Shown here piece by piece: positions 43,851 to 55,507 of a DNA stretch of 55,507 bases (position 1 is the stretch's first letter; the number at the start of each line of letters is the position of its first letter). The position numbers and the translations under genes were made by a program. The notes under the pieces are model-generated. The model was not told the origin of the DNA and did not search any database. It saw only the letters and a program-made list of their open reading frames with translations. The DNA lies in NCBI GenBank assembly GCA_002633005.1, contig NMRA01000787.1, forward strand, positions 28,690 through 84,196, written 5' to 3'. This DNA is from Phoronis australis (taxonomy: Eukaryota > Phoronida > Phoronidae).

Positions 43851-46800
43851 CTGCAAGTAAGAGATGGTTGTTGAACATGTATACAGTAACAGGAAGTACA
43901 AGAAAGTGTGACCCTATCTTAACTTTGGAGAGGAGGGTGAAAGAGCGAAGAGGGTCAGAATGGCAAGGGAATGGGATAGAAGAACAGTGGGGCATAGAGG
44001 GATAGTAAGGAGGACAGAGTAAGAAAGGAAGGTTTGTAAAGCAACAGTACTCGGTGTGCAGCCACTGAAGAACTGGTAAAGGTAAAAACCTTTTCAGTTT
44101 GGGACAGTCTCTATAATTTGGGAACCAAACTTCAAGCCAAAATATAATTTTCTCGATTTGAACTAGAGCGATTTTGATGTTTACCAAATTTTTCAAATTT
44201 AGACCCTACATTTTGTATCGACAGAGCCTGAAAATGGACTAGGCAGCTCATAAAACCATTGAAAACAGTTGACCTGGATCCTATAAGTGTGAAACACAAA
44301 GGTGAAGGATCATTTGCCGATGATCATTACAACTTGGGAAGGCAAAGAGTCAATTTTGAAAATTTGGTACAACTTACCGTAGCAGTGACTGTAATTAATT
44401 TTATAGTCTGTAGGAAAATGTTTTTTGTGTCAATGACCACGATGAAGTTTTTACAGCAAATTGTAGACCGTGTTTCCTAAAGCAACAGTATCCAGAGTCC
44501 TCAAAAAGAATTAGTAAACTGCATGCTTAGGACAACAACCAACTTGAAGGGAGACAGAAGACGAATGATACGCACGTAAAACACTTACGTAAATCAGACG
44601 ATATGCTGAGGCGTGCTGTTCAAAACTGATAGGAAGAAAGAAAGACCGACCTACAGAAAGACGCAATGACATGATTAACATACTCAGAGAAAACACGAGT
44701 ATTGAAAGTAAAAATAGAAGACTATTTGATTCCCTATCCTTCTTAATGGTGACTTGGAAGCTCTTAACGAGGTGAGCTAATCAGTCAGAAATCATTAAAG
44801 AAGCAGCTGATAGTTAAGCAGAATAAATGTGCCACTAATGATTTCTAGAACAGGTTGGAACACAATGAGCCGTGAGTGTTTTCACAGAAAATAGTAACAT
44901 GTGCTGATACTCCACCACCACCACCATCATAATAAGCTCAAGGCATGAAACTGATCATATATATATATATAATTGCCGGGGAGAACGAGTATCTGTGATG
45001 AAACCATGGGCTATAGTCACTTGCACGGGTCCAGCATTTTGAGAACCAGTTCTAAGCACTGAATAATGGGAATCAAACTGGTTCTCAAAATCAGGTACCC
45101 ATGTGAGTATTGCTGAAATATATAGACACTAAAATCCTGTATATTGACTGAGAGTAAAATATACGCTGTGATTAAAATTCTTCTCTCTATGAGCACATGC
45201 AGCTGAGCACAGGGAGAATTTCTCTAGTGACACCTGATGGCAGGGAAAGATAATCTAGAGAAAGCAATACTCTGGATAAAATGCTGCATAAAACCAGTGA
45301 TAATTTATCCCACTTGCTCGATGGATGTATTCCATAGAGCTGCTGAGCACATTTCTTCAAGTAGCAAAGGAGCAAACGGTCATTTTAGATGCTGGTGGAC
45401 AATTCAGCAACCACTGTAACAGTGCTTAATTCCTAGTTTTAAGACATTTCTCTATTAGACTATCTCAGCTCAGCTGGGCCATCTTGGCTTGTCATGGTGT
45501 GCCAGTTTCCGAGTTAAGCAGAGAGTTTACATGCTGACATACCATAATCTTACTTAATGTGTAGATCCGGTCATATTAGCCTGACAATTTGTAATCACAG
45601 TGGCCCCCCTAAAATTCTCCCAGTTTACATTTGTAAGATGGGGGATGCCAATGTCTAACGGGCAAAATCCTGGCTAATACTCTGTCATGGCCCCCCCTAA
45701 CTCAAAATCCTGCATCCGCCCCTGAATCAGATACAGCATATTTAGACAAAATACACCACATTATAATATTGTAATATCAGGCTTAAAAGATGGCAAGAAC
45801 CCATTGCATCTGATAATTTTTGCTTCTCTGTGCTGAACTATAGAGCGGATTCGCAAAATGTCATCAATTTTCACAACATATATTATTACGATAAGTATTC
45901 AACAGTTCTCTAAGGTGGAACAACAGATTCTCACCACTAGGTGACTGCCATGCATGGTTTCAACTGTTATTTATTTGCTACGCGCTTGCTTAACATGCCA
46001 TCGTTTGGACATTTTGGACCCAATAAAATAAACAAAAATGCCAAAATTAAAAACAATATTAATAATTAGACCAGATTCCCATAGCGTTGTGATCGAGTTA
46101 CTAAGCACTTCAAAAACTATTACCTGGCTATGGCTTATGGACCCAGCGGCCAATCTTAATCCTTCTCAACTTCCCGTGAGCATACATTATGGGTGCAACC
46201 ATTGTTGGAGCACACCGAAAAAGCCAAACATTAGACAGGTATAAGTTTCATGTGCTACATTACCCCTGTGGTTACCTGAATCAGAAAAATTCCAACACTT
46301 CCCAAGTTTTTGAAGTTGAGCACTTTCTATTACTATTTGTGTTTCCAATTAGCATCATATTAGTGGCAGATACATCATCATTAAATATCCAAACAGAAAG
46401 CACTTGTCATCTGTCGAGTAAGGAACACGTTTGTACGCGATCCAAATCAAAACTTTGTCTCTTGGATGGAACACAAGATTTTTGTCACTTTAAATCAATT
46501 TTGTCTTCCTAAAGAATTGCTTTGCAGCGACACCTGACCTATGGGTCAGATTCAAGACCGTGCAATATGTTGCTGAATCACATGCAAAAAACTTGTCGTC
46601 TTTCAATAATCACATTTATCAAATTTGGCATGCCTTGTTAACTCTACATAACATAGTTTTAGAAGACTTGAGGAATCTACGTGACAGTGTTCAGGAAAAA
46701 AATCAAGTTATCTACTACAGTATGCTCATTTGGTTTCGTCTGAAGCCAGGAAATGGCACCCCACTGGTCTATGACCTGTTCATATGTCTAGTGACCCTAG

Positions 46801-47520
46801 TGGAAGTTATGAAGGTTATTTATCACAGCATTCAGTTGCACACTTGATGCACTCCTTCTTGTATTGGTCCAAGACTTGCTTAATATTAGAAATAGACAAT
46901 ATTAAAAAATTTCACTCGACGACAAACGATCATTCGTTACACACAATGGGACGCATGAAGATGCTGCTTTGGAGTCTGCTTTTAACGTTTTCATGAACTA
47001 CTTATACTAAATAAGTAAAAAGTAGAGTGTCGGCTTTTCAGAATTATGAAGATCACCAAAATTGCCCATTATCATCAAGAAAATTCAATTATACCTTGAA
47101 CTTTGGTGTTCCGAATTTTAGCAACCCCAAGAATTTTTACCATAGTGAGAGTTGATGCACACCTTTGACCCAAAAATCGTAGCTATCCAAAACGCAGTGG
47201 GGTTTGAGTTTGTTTTTGAAAGTCTTGGTGGTTTGAGGAATATGGCCTGACATTAAGGAATATACAGTGACAATTGTCATATTCTTGTCTGTCAGTGCTA
47301 CATATATGGTGACGTATGTACGGAAAAATGTCATCAATTCCAAATAATCACAAAATTGGTCTTTTTTTCATTTTTCAAATGCTGCCAATGATGCTGTGAA
47401 TGCTTTCAGTCCCTCAGAATCATCGACAGATAGTAGCTATAGTAAACATTTTTCAATGGTCGAATATGCCAGAAAATTTAACCATGTCCATGCATTTACA
47501 TCAATATACATCTATGTCAA
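43851..47520. other. No gene recognised; possible upstream region of the SOCS-box gene
   Basis: Contains a short AT dinucleotide run (about 44953-44972), a CCA triplet run (about 44921-44932) and one possible transposon terminus (45690-45724). Open frames are short and lack motifs or paired splice sites. Confidence 0.4.
45690..45724 (+). mobile_element. Possible hAT-type right terminus
   Basis: AAAATCCTGCATCCGCCCCTG resembles the ends of many animal hAT elements (the reverse reads CAGGGGCGGAT). A CAGTGGC lies about 90 bp upstream (45598), but the two ends do not pair beyond a few bases, and no 8-bp target duplication is convincing. At most a fragment or short non-autonomous copy. Confidence 0.35.
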
Positions 47521-47524
47521 CTTT

Positions 47525-48280
47525 CATTGAAATCTGTTGATTGTAGTTCTCCAGACACCATCCATAAAGTTACATTCTTCCCAGGGGTCAAATCTGCCCA
47601 GGAACTGGGCCATTCTCATCATATTCCACTGTGTCAAGTCTCAATGAAATCCATTTATTAGTTGTGTAGATATTATCCAGAAATGCTCTTTTCCAAACCA
47701 CATTTGAAATGCCTCTTGTTGAGAACAAAAAAGCCACTAGGACTCTGGAGCTACAGTGGTAATGTTGGCACTGTTGACATCACATACCTCTGTGTTCAGA
47801 TTCACTGAAATCCTTCAACCAGTTCTCTACATATCATCTGGAAACACTCTCACAAAATGGCCACTAGGAGGTGCTGAAGTTGTCGAATCTGTTTCAAAAT
47901 CAAATGGTGTCGGTTCCCTTTCATCATATACATCTATTTCAACGTGACTTGACACAGTGGTTTATCATATAAATGTGCCAGCAAAGTTTGATTTTCTGCC
48001 ATATTCGACTACTTCCTCATTCTGGTTGCCATTTTATGTGAAAGACGTTTCCAGACAATATGCAGAGAACCCACCGAGGGATTTCAAAAGATTGTGATGT
48101 CGATGTGATGACACAATTTGTTTTTGGCCAGACTGAAACACTACAGCGCCTCCTAATGGCCGTGTTGAGAACCCATTGAAAGATTTCAACAAGAGCAACG
48201 CGAAACGTTGAAATGCACCCATGAATGCATAACTAACGGTGTGCTTCTGTATCATAAAAATGGCCTCTAGATGGCGCAAA
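47525..48280. repeat. Monomer repeat with a CTCF-like core, cluster 2
   Basis: Core copies at 47733-47760, 47858-47890 and 48260-48280 (plus) and 48141-48166 (minus), for example GGCCACTAGGAGGTGCTGAA. Linker phrases match cluster 1 (TTCATTGAAATCYGTTGATT, CATCATCTGGAAACACTC). Units are about 110-170 bp and mutated, so the array is old. One core is inverted relative to the others. Confidence 0.6.
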
Positions 48281-51200
48281 AAAACAGCTGGATACCAACA
48301 CAGACAGGGCGGCAACATGCACCTACATAATTATGTGGGTACATTAAATCTATTTGCACATAGCAATTTCAATATCAGGTACACAATGACATTAATAAAA
48401 CTGCCAAACAAGTTCACATTATCTGAGAATGTGATCAAGCCACGCTTATAGTCCTCAAATCGTCATGTCAAACAAACAGACAGAATGACTAAAAAAAACC
48501 TTCTTACACCCACTGGTCAGCTCTCACCACTTGAATCAATTCTTAGATAAAACCAGAACAGCCCTCAGACCTGTACTGCATACTAGTATTCATGCTTATG
48601 AATAGGCCTATTCTCTTAGAACTACACACAGGAAACCAGTTTTGCAAGCAGCCCATTGGATTCCCATTCACTTTCTTAACAGGGTCTATACACTTTCTAT
48701 ATTGACTGGAGACAATTTTCAAGTCAATCAAAGGTATCCCATTTAGACCACTGTTAATGATGGCAGACCTACATAATGTAAAAACAGCCATCTGCAGGAT
48801 ACCCCCCCCCCCATGAAAGCTAGGTATTCCAACTCAGTTCAACCATCGCCTCGAAATCAGCCAGTGTATCAGCCCACAGTGCCTTGCATTCTACTGCTTT
48901 TTCAGTTACCCTCAGAACAAAACCACAACTCAACATACCTTAAGGTTAACCTCTTCCTACCCCGGCAAGGGCTGAAGACACAATCAATATCTAGTCATTT
49001 CTTCCAGCTAGGCTCAGACCAAGATTACACGCCACTCAACTGTGAACCAGGTCTTCCACAATTAAAATTCCAGAAAACTGGTAAGCATAACAAACAGCTA
49101 AAAATAACAAAATGTACTACTTAGCAGGAAAGGCAACAACATAATGATTTGTCTGACTTAGCTACAAGACATAAGATAAATTGTGCACCCTTTGACTGAC
49201 TAGAGAGACATGAACTGGTTTACCTTAGACAAACAAATTGAACATTTTTGTAAGACATACCCAATACTAGTAGACAATGCTCAGGGTAAAACCTACCCTA
49301 GTCACACATGAGCAAATACTTCAGAAATTACAGTCATAACACTTTCAGTATTTTGTTAATATACAGTCACATGAAAATGTAATCATTACCTTACCTTCAT
49401 GTATGACATTATATTACAATGATCTTAATTATAATAATAATAACACAAAAATAATTATTCTAATCAAGTTCATTACTTCATTTATTTACCACTTAAAATT
49501 AAAGTGGTTTTCATCAAAAAAACAAAAATGTAATATAGACCCCTTGAACGGTCTTGACTTGTTCTGTAGTCAAACTAGAGGCGGTTTCATAGTTGTGAAA
49601 GAGTTGACAGTTTGCTATTGTTTCAGATCAGGATTTACAAGTTGGTTTGTCACAGCGTGTAATATTACACACTGAACAAGTCACGATCTCAAGGAATAAC
49701 GAGGCGCCGCGTCTTTGCAAATCTACAGTTATTTGGCCAAGTGGAATTTCACTTGTCCGTATTGTGTGTTAAAGTATGTGAAAAATTACCAGTCTACACT
49801 TCTTGGACAGATTTATAGCTACTTAGATGTCAGCTGATAAACTATAATCAACTATTAAGTATCATCGCCGTTATTGTTGTCGTCGTCGTCACCATAACAA
49901 CACCATGTTAGACATTGCCTAGCACATCTGCAAACATCTCTAAGTCAAAATGGAGGCTTTTCTCCCATTATGTTAAAAAAATCACTTTGCTTGCAAAGTA
50001 AATGATTACTCCCTGGTGGCCTCAGTAGTTGTCACATCTGTCACAAGCAAAAATACAGTGGAATCACTCAATATGTAAAAAATTGTAATATGCTGGTTAC
50101 AATTTAAGTTTACTAGTATGTACAACGCTAGAAAAATGTCAAAATTCTGAGAACTTGAGAACATCAGATCTCAGAAATGAGTGAGGGATTAACTGACAGT
50201 TTCAGATGATATCTTTCACTAGAATTCTCTGTTCTCCAAAATGATGTGAGGAACTGTTCTTACTATGTCTAATTTTGTAGGAGGGGCTATCAAAAACAAC
50301 ATTTTTATTGTTTTTATGAAAAATAAGTCGTAATATTAAAACAAAAACAAAATGATAATTTAGAAAACTGTAGTGTTTTTGAGATTTCATCTCCAGGGAA
50401 ATTTGATCAATGTTGTTTATATCAATGTTTTGCTGTCATTTTACTTTCTTTTTGCTACATTTTACTGAAAAGACAAGGTCACGTGGCCCAACTACCATAA
50501 TGGCAGATTGGTGAAAAATCAAATATCAAAAATCAAATTCTACTTGGTTTTTACTTTCAGAAAATATATACTTCATACCGAATTAAAATCTATAGTTGTA
50601 TACATTTTTGACTAAATACACAGACGTTTATGTAACTTTAAACAGTTTGTGCTTCATAAGAGTGACGAATTCATTGTACCCAGCTGCTTCAGAATAATTC
50701 TTAAAAATAGGTACCATAAAGCCTAATGACATTCTGAGAAAGACAACATGGAATGGCTGACAGGAAGTCACTAGGGGAATACTCAAGTTCACAGACATTG
50801 ATATTTCCACTTTGGTATGGTTTCATGTTTAGATATGCATGTGTAATTTATACAGAACATGATCGTTCAGTTCACAACTTGCTCTACCACTGAAATGGGT
50901 AACACGAGTCCCATTCACGTGTATTTTGAAATCCCAGAAACATTTCAGGAAAAAATACACTGGATTAATTCCACAAACGGTGGTGTTCCCAAAGGATTCA
51001 TGAATACTAGAAGTTAATGTTGCCCCTGTTGGCAGACAACGTGCAATCGGTGTAGTACAACACGAGACAGCACCACTGGTTTAACAGTATATGTTACAGA
51101 TCAGATCAAATTTTTAAGTTAATCAACAAACCACGTAGGTCATGAATATTTTTTCACAGTACCAATCCAGCAAAATTTGGTGTAACTCACAATCCCAGCA

Positions 51201-51835
51201 AATTTGTGTCCCAATGCGAAACATTTTTCCTAGTAAAATTTGCTTGAAAAATACATGCCAACTTTCAAATGGAAATGGCACAAAAGTTGACACCCAACTA
51301 CTGTAATACACATAGATTGTTGGGATCAGTTTGGGCCATGTCAAGAGGGACCTGTAGGCCAGTTTCAACGGGTTATGTTAATGCAATGCTGAGTCACCTT
51401 AGTATATCAAGCGCATGATGCACACAAAAAATGAGCACTGTTAAGCAGGCAAAAGTTAATTAATGATTTATTAGCCTATTAGCTTTAGAACTACAATATG
51501 TTTTATTAAATTGCAGGAAGTCACTTCTCATTACTTACTTACGGCGAAATCAACATTTGAAGCATTAACAAAAGCTAAAACACAAATAAAGTTAAATATA
51601 AAAGTTCACAAAAGACATTAACTATTCCCTGCTTGACTGTCTATCAACAGATTCAGCAGATAGATCAGCAAATTGAGTTTTTTCACCACCACCAGTTGTT
51701 CCTGAAGTGTTCATGTAATGGTAACTGTGCACCTACTTAACACACAATATGGCAGACAAGTGAAATATATTGTGTCAAATAGATTAAGAAAATTGGCAGT
51801 AGTGCCACTCTGATGCAGAGTTTGTTAAAAACGTT
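48281..51835. other. No gene recognised
   Basis: AT-rich. It contains an 11-base C run (48802-48812). A locally GC-richer spot near 49698-49712 (GAGGCGCCGCG) is the only promoter-like patch seen, with no attached exon. No frame shows family motifs. Confidence 0.4.
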
Positions 51836-51837
51836 AC

Positions 51838-52255
51838 CACGTTCGTTGTTTGATAACTTTCTTTCTGCATTTTTCGTATTATCTAAAATACTCCTTGAGT
51901 GCAGATCACATCTGCGCGGCAGTTCCACGAGCGACGTCATTTAAAGAACAAAGACTAGAAAAATTGTTTTAAAAATTGTATTAGATCGCAATATGTTGTG
52001 AATGGTTTGTTATGTCATGACCTTTACTATGATGTCTCAGAACTCCCTGAGGTCTCATTTTCTTTCTTGCTGTCGATTAATGTAGTATGCATTCTAAGTA
52101 CTGCGATCGAATACAATTTTTATAACAATGTTTCTATCGTTTGTTCCTTTAACTATGTCGCTCCTGGAGCTACTCCACAGATGGGTTCTGCACACAAGGA
52201 GAATTTTTAGATAATACAAAAAATGCAGAAAGAAGTTATCTAACAATCAATGTCA
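51838..52255. repeat. Inverted repeat, arms about 155 bp, spacer about 105 bp
   Basis: The left arm (about 51838-51995), read as its reverse complement, aligns along its length with the right arm (about 52100-52255). Shared phrases include TGCGATCKAATACAATTTTT, TAGATAATAC and AAAAATGCAGAAAGAA. Arms differ at roughly a fifth of positions. The left arm, minus strand, is open from ATG 51940 (MTSLVELPRRCDL) for 35 codons up to a GTAACG; the right arm does not keep that frame. Confidence 0.7.
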
Positions 52256-53271
52256 AATCGCTTTTAACAGACCCTGCATAAGAAAAATTTAATCTATTAC
52301 TAACGGAGTTTCCTACTGTGTAAATGTCATGAAGCAACATTTGGCCAAGTTTCTATTAATTAACAATAGGTTTACACAAGCTTACAAGCCTGAAAAATGG
52401 AAAAACGGCAATTTTGGAAATTAACTATTTTTTGTGCAAAATAAGTGGGGGTTTCATGGAAAGGCCAGTATGCTTACACTGATTGCAGCCAGAATTTACA
52501 CACCCATGAGACTGATCGTGTTAAAGAGGAATCACTAGGCTTATCCTGAGATGGCACAGCACCACTCTCACTCTTAGGTATTTACCCACAATGCAACACA
52601 CGTGTCATTAGCACTTGCCCTGCTTCTTCACATCCAAATGTACAAGTCACTATCTTTAATCTGTAGGCAAACTTATTTTGAGTTGCAAAGAATTGGCAAA
52701 ACAGGCAAATGTTAATGCCGGATGAACAGTGTTAAATATACTTCTTCCCTTGTTTATCAACTCTGGGATGCCTGACATTTTAAAAAGTAGGTCAGTCACG
52801 TCATGAATTTTCTACTTCACAAAAGAGCAGAGTTCAATCCAGGACTACATTTGCAAAAAGTCAATTTTGCCATAACACTAGAAGGAAGTGGTGTTATGTT
52901 TATAATCTCCACAGGCTGAGCTAATCATGTGAAAAAGAAAGCTCAGCCTTCAACAATGGAAAAAACAGTAGTTCAAGTCTCATCTTGTAAATGTACCGTA
53001 TGGTAAAACCTCACTAATCTCGCTAATTACGAACGGCGAAGATAACGACCAAAACTGACCATTTTTCATGATTTAAATTTCGTCTGATGGTACCTGTGGT
53101 ACAAAATTTGAATATGGAAAAGCATTAATTTGGTGCCACCTACATTGCGTGGGAAATAACAAAATATAATTTCACTAATGTGGGACATATTGTGTCCTAA
53201 ATGGGTGAGATTTTACGGTATGTTCTGAAAGTAAAGAACATTGATCACAGCCTCGTGTTCCAAAGGCAAGC
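52256..53271. other. No gene seen
   Basis: AT-rich intergenic DNA. The 53105-53215 part resembles 34425-34620, a small dispersed repeat in both places. Confidence 0.45.
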
Positions 53272-53571
53272 TTACACACCCAGGTCGTTGACGTCACAAG
53301 CACACACAATTTGGCTTGCTATCACCTTATCAAAAACAAACTTTTGATTTGGGCCACTTAATGCTACAAAATTCTGGTCAATGTTTTCCTCAAATGCCCT
53401 AAAAGTCATTTTATTGTCTACATAAATATAATCCAGCTGACCTGACATCACTGATCTGGTAGCAAGCCATATTGCTTGACGCTCACAAATGGCAATCCAG
53501 GTCAAACTCTGATTCGTGTTTAGCCTCATCTCAAGAAATTTAACAAAGAGTGCCAATTTTTTCCAAGGTTA
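53272..53571 (-). CDS. Unrecognised open frame of about 100 codons
   Basis: Reads KLALFVKFLEMRLNTN, then ICERQAIWLATRS, LDYIYVDNKMTFRAFEEN and FDKVIASQIVCACDVND, then stops. The residue composition is balanced and protein-like, unlike most frames in this AT-rich region, but I recognise no family. It begins right after a stop, without an obvious acceptor. It could be a terminal exon, a transposon fragment or chance. Confidence 0.3.
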
Positions 53572-54169
53572 GGTACATTGGAATGCATGAAAATACACAA
53601 AAGGTTCATTTTTCCACCACCTGAACTTAACTCACATTCTTCACTTTGGTTGTCAGTCTTTCAGCCACTTTGGACAACAAGGGGTATGTTTTCACCAGAC
53701 CATAAAAGGCAACATAGTGCCGTGCCTTTAACCATGACAGTATTAGTTCTAAAACTAGTATGGGGAATGGACTTTGTTTTACTATTGCCAGTTAGGCCCA
53801 AAATTTCCCAATTGGCAACTTGACGAGTGGCTGCTTGAGCCAGCAGGATCCCAGTCTACGACAGTTTCTGAAAGTGCGTAAAGCACCACTGGTTGAAATT
53901 TTGTAGAGATTTAGCTAGACTTGAAACCTGTTTTGATAAATGAATGGATATTTAGTAACAATTTTGAGCATCAAAACTTCTGCGAAGACTGCAATTTTTT
54001 TGCTGTCACATGTTCATCTTGTAAAGTACTGCACACAAACAAGAGAGTGACAAGAATTGACAACATTGCCATTTGCCAAAAAGTTCCAAGATTACCCAAC
54101 CACTGGCTGCTTTTACAAAAATGTCACTTCCATAAAGGGTGAGACCCAGCATGCCCACTTTGCCAAAGT

Positions 54170-54259
54170 AGCAACAGTGTACCCACGATCAACAGTGCAC
54201 CCATGGTCAACAGTGCACCCACGATCAACAGTGTACCCACGATCAACAGTGTACCCACA
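54170..54259. repeat. 18-bp minisatellite, five units
   Basis: Consensus ATCAACAGTGYACCCACG, tandem, with few mismatches. In one plus-strand frame it reads STVHPR/STVYPR repeats. Because 18 is a multiple of three, the frame stays open, which alone explains the surrounding open frame. Confidence 0.9.
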
Positions 54260-55507
54260 TTGCTGCCCTTACGATTGTTGTTGTAGCATACTTCGGACAA
54301 GAGTAATTGCAAAAAAATGTTGTTTTTCCGTTCTTCAAAGACTTTATTCGCAAATAATGGAAAAATTACCAAAAATTGTTTTACATCTATTCAGTATACA
54401 AACCATGCTAGTAACAGATTACTTTTCTTAATTAATCTTCATTTACCAGTATGTGGAGAAATTTAATAAAAGATAATTTCACTTGTTATCCATATTATGT
54501 GCAGAACAAGCCAAATGTATTCATCAGACAAAATGACCTAGAGTTCCCCGTCATGACACTTGAGTGAAACCCAAAATTCATAGTGTGAATAGTCTTCCTT
54601 CATGAATTAACAGGAAAACGGTGGCTAAGCCATTCTTTTAAATTCACTGTCTTATAGTTATTACCAGTAATTTTTGCCCTCACAACAGAAAACAAATGCT
54701 TTTGGTCCGCTTAATTTTGTTTTGTGTTGAAAGTGAAGAATTACCTACCAGTATTTCATATTTGTCCACATTTTAGAAATGAAAAAGTGGGTCAACTGAA
54801 TCAAGGCCATACCACAATTATGGTTAATATCTGCCATGATACTGAAACATATCAACAGCATTTTTCAGTCACCGGTTCAAATGGAACAAGGGAATAGAGG
54901 TTAAAAGCATGTTAAAGGAAAAAACAGGAACATTCTGTTGGTGAGCTGGGCACATAGCTTCAAAGAGCAGGACAATGGGCAGGGTATGGTATTTAGTGGT
55001 TTCATTGCATTCCATCCAAGTTTCACGTGCATGAAACAGCATATACTCTGTCCGTTTTCCTGAACTGCACATGTCCAATTCCAGCCTCCAGTGCGCAGCT
55101 TGTTTTGTGCAAGTCAAAAAAAAAAACGGCCCAAGTTCCTAACTTTATTGACTTCCTTATTTGTAAAGTCACCCGGCGCGGCTGGGTTGATATTTGGGAC
55201 AGTAAGAACACAAACGAGAGGACCAATCCTAAATAACAATGTAATTGTTGGGAAGGCCTGCCATTGTTGGTAAGTTATTTGACATCATTTTAGTCAAAAT
55301 AGATCAGAGATGTCTAATCCAGTCTAGTCTCTGGAAAGCCATCAATAATACTAGGGCTGACCATGACTCTAAAGGTCAACCAAAAGTTTATTTTTCCAAA
55401 AGAATCCATCTTCCAGACACAGTTTTTGAAAACATGGCATGTGAAAAGCAAATTCTCTTGGTAGGACACCATAGAACAGGAATAAATTCTCACTTTTTAC
55501 AAGACCA
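54260..55507. other. No gene seen
   Basis: A stretch at about 54600-54720 (CTAAGCCATTCTT ... ATAGTTATTACCAGT) faintly resembles 41805-41880 (CTAAGCCGTCGTC ... ATAGTTATCGCCAGT), near the second THAP exon. It may be flanking DNA of the same element family. No exon was recognised. Confidence 0.4.

Noticed and set aside
43555-44196. 213-codon minus-strand frame taken as one gene
   Set aside because: Only 43695-43850 has protein-like composition and both splice sites; the rest reads as intron translated by chance.
54057-54431. 124-codon plus frame with STVHPR/STVYPR repeats as a repeat protein
   Set aside because: The open frame is carried by an 18-bp minisatellite, and flanking codons show no protein-like pattern.

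Overview
The window looks like nuclear DNA of an animal, probably a marine or aquatic invertebrate. It is AT-rich and gene-poor, its coding pieces are short exons bounded by GT-AG sites, and it is full of decayed mobile elements: Ty3-type Gag pieces, Penelope-like ends with GIY-YIG remnants, THAP exons and multi-copy transposase-like genes. I cannot name the phylum from sequence alone. Three single-N joins (20496, 33485, 36128) show a draft assembly, and two of them sit between near-identical direct copies that look like unmerged contig overlaps.

Region 1 (about 1.2-25.9 kb) is a minus-strand graveyard of transposase-like genes. The end of an uncharacterised multi-copy gene (called T4 here; 1234-2055) and a Gag fragment lie first. 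Next comes a large repeat unit present three times. Copy A (about 2686-12516) is the fullest, copy B (about 13288-17788) covers the low-coordinate half, and copy C (20497 to about 24822) covers the high-coordinate half. Along the minus strand the unit holds three gene families in fixed order: T1 (resembles the Tnp2/DUF4218 type of transposase), T2 (a cysteine-motif plus 'DGMDQ' plus 'YEDID' family) and T3 (a Tudor-like exon followed by a basic stretch). Every copy is broken, each by its own stops, frameshifts, deletions or lost splice sites. Gag remnants and a perfect 40-bp palindrome mark rearrangement points. Between B and C (17.79-20.1 kb) is a self-repetitive non-coding block built around a CGTAATATTACG motif.

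Region 2 (about 25.9-37.5 kb) holds a small repeat family with self-complementary AATAAACGC hairpins in direct and inverted copies, a decayed Penelope-like 3' end, a possible potassium-channel-like pseudogene, an AT-rich degenerate minisatellite, a broken THAP exon and the two assembly duplications.

Region 3 (about 38.3-43.9 kb, minus strand) has the best host-gene candidate: a 1085-bp exon ending in a SOCS box, with an upstream phase-compatible exon whose first ATG begins MGSDESKP, a myristoylation-type start. In and around its presumed intron are a second broken THAP exon, a monomer repeat with a CTCF-like core, and a motif with the conserved core of a minimal hammerhead ribozyme (43115-43159).

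Region 4 (about 44-55.5 kb) is mostly intergenic. It holds a second cluster of the CTCF-like monomers (47.5-48.3 kb), one possible hAT-type terminus, a 155-bp-arm inverted repeat (51.84-52.26 kb), an 18-bp minisatellite and one unrecognised 94-codon open frame.

All similarity calls come from reading motifs by eye and from memory of families; no search was run.
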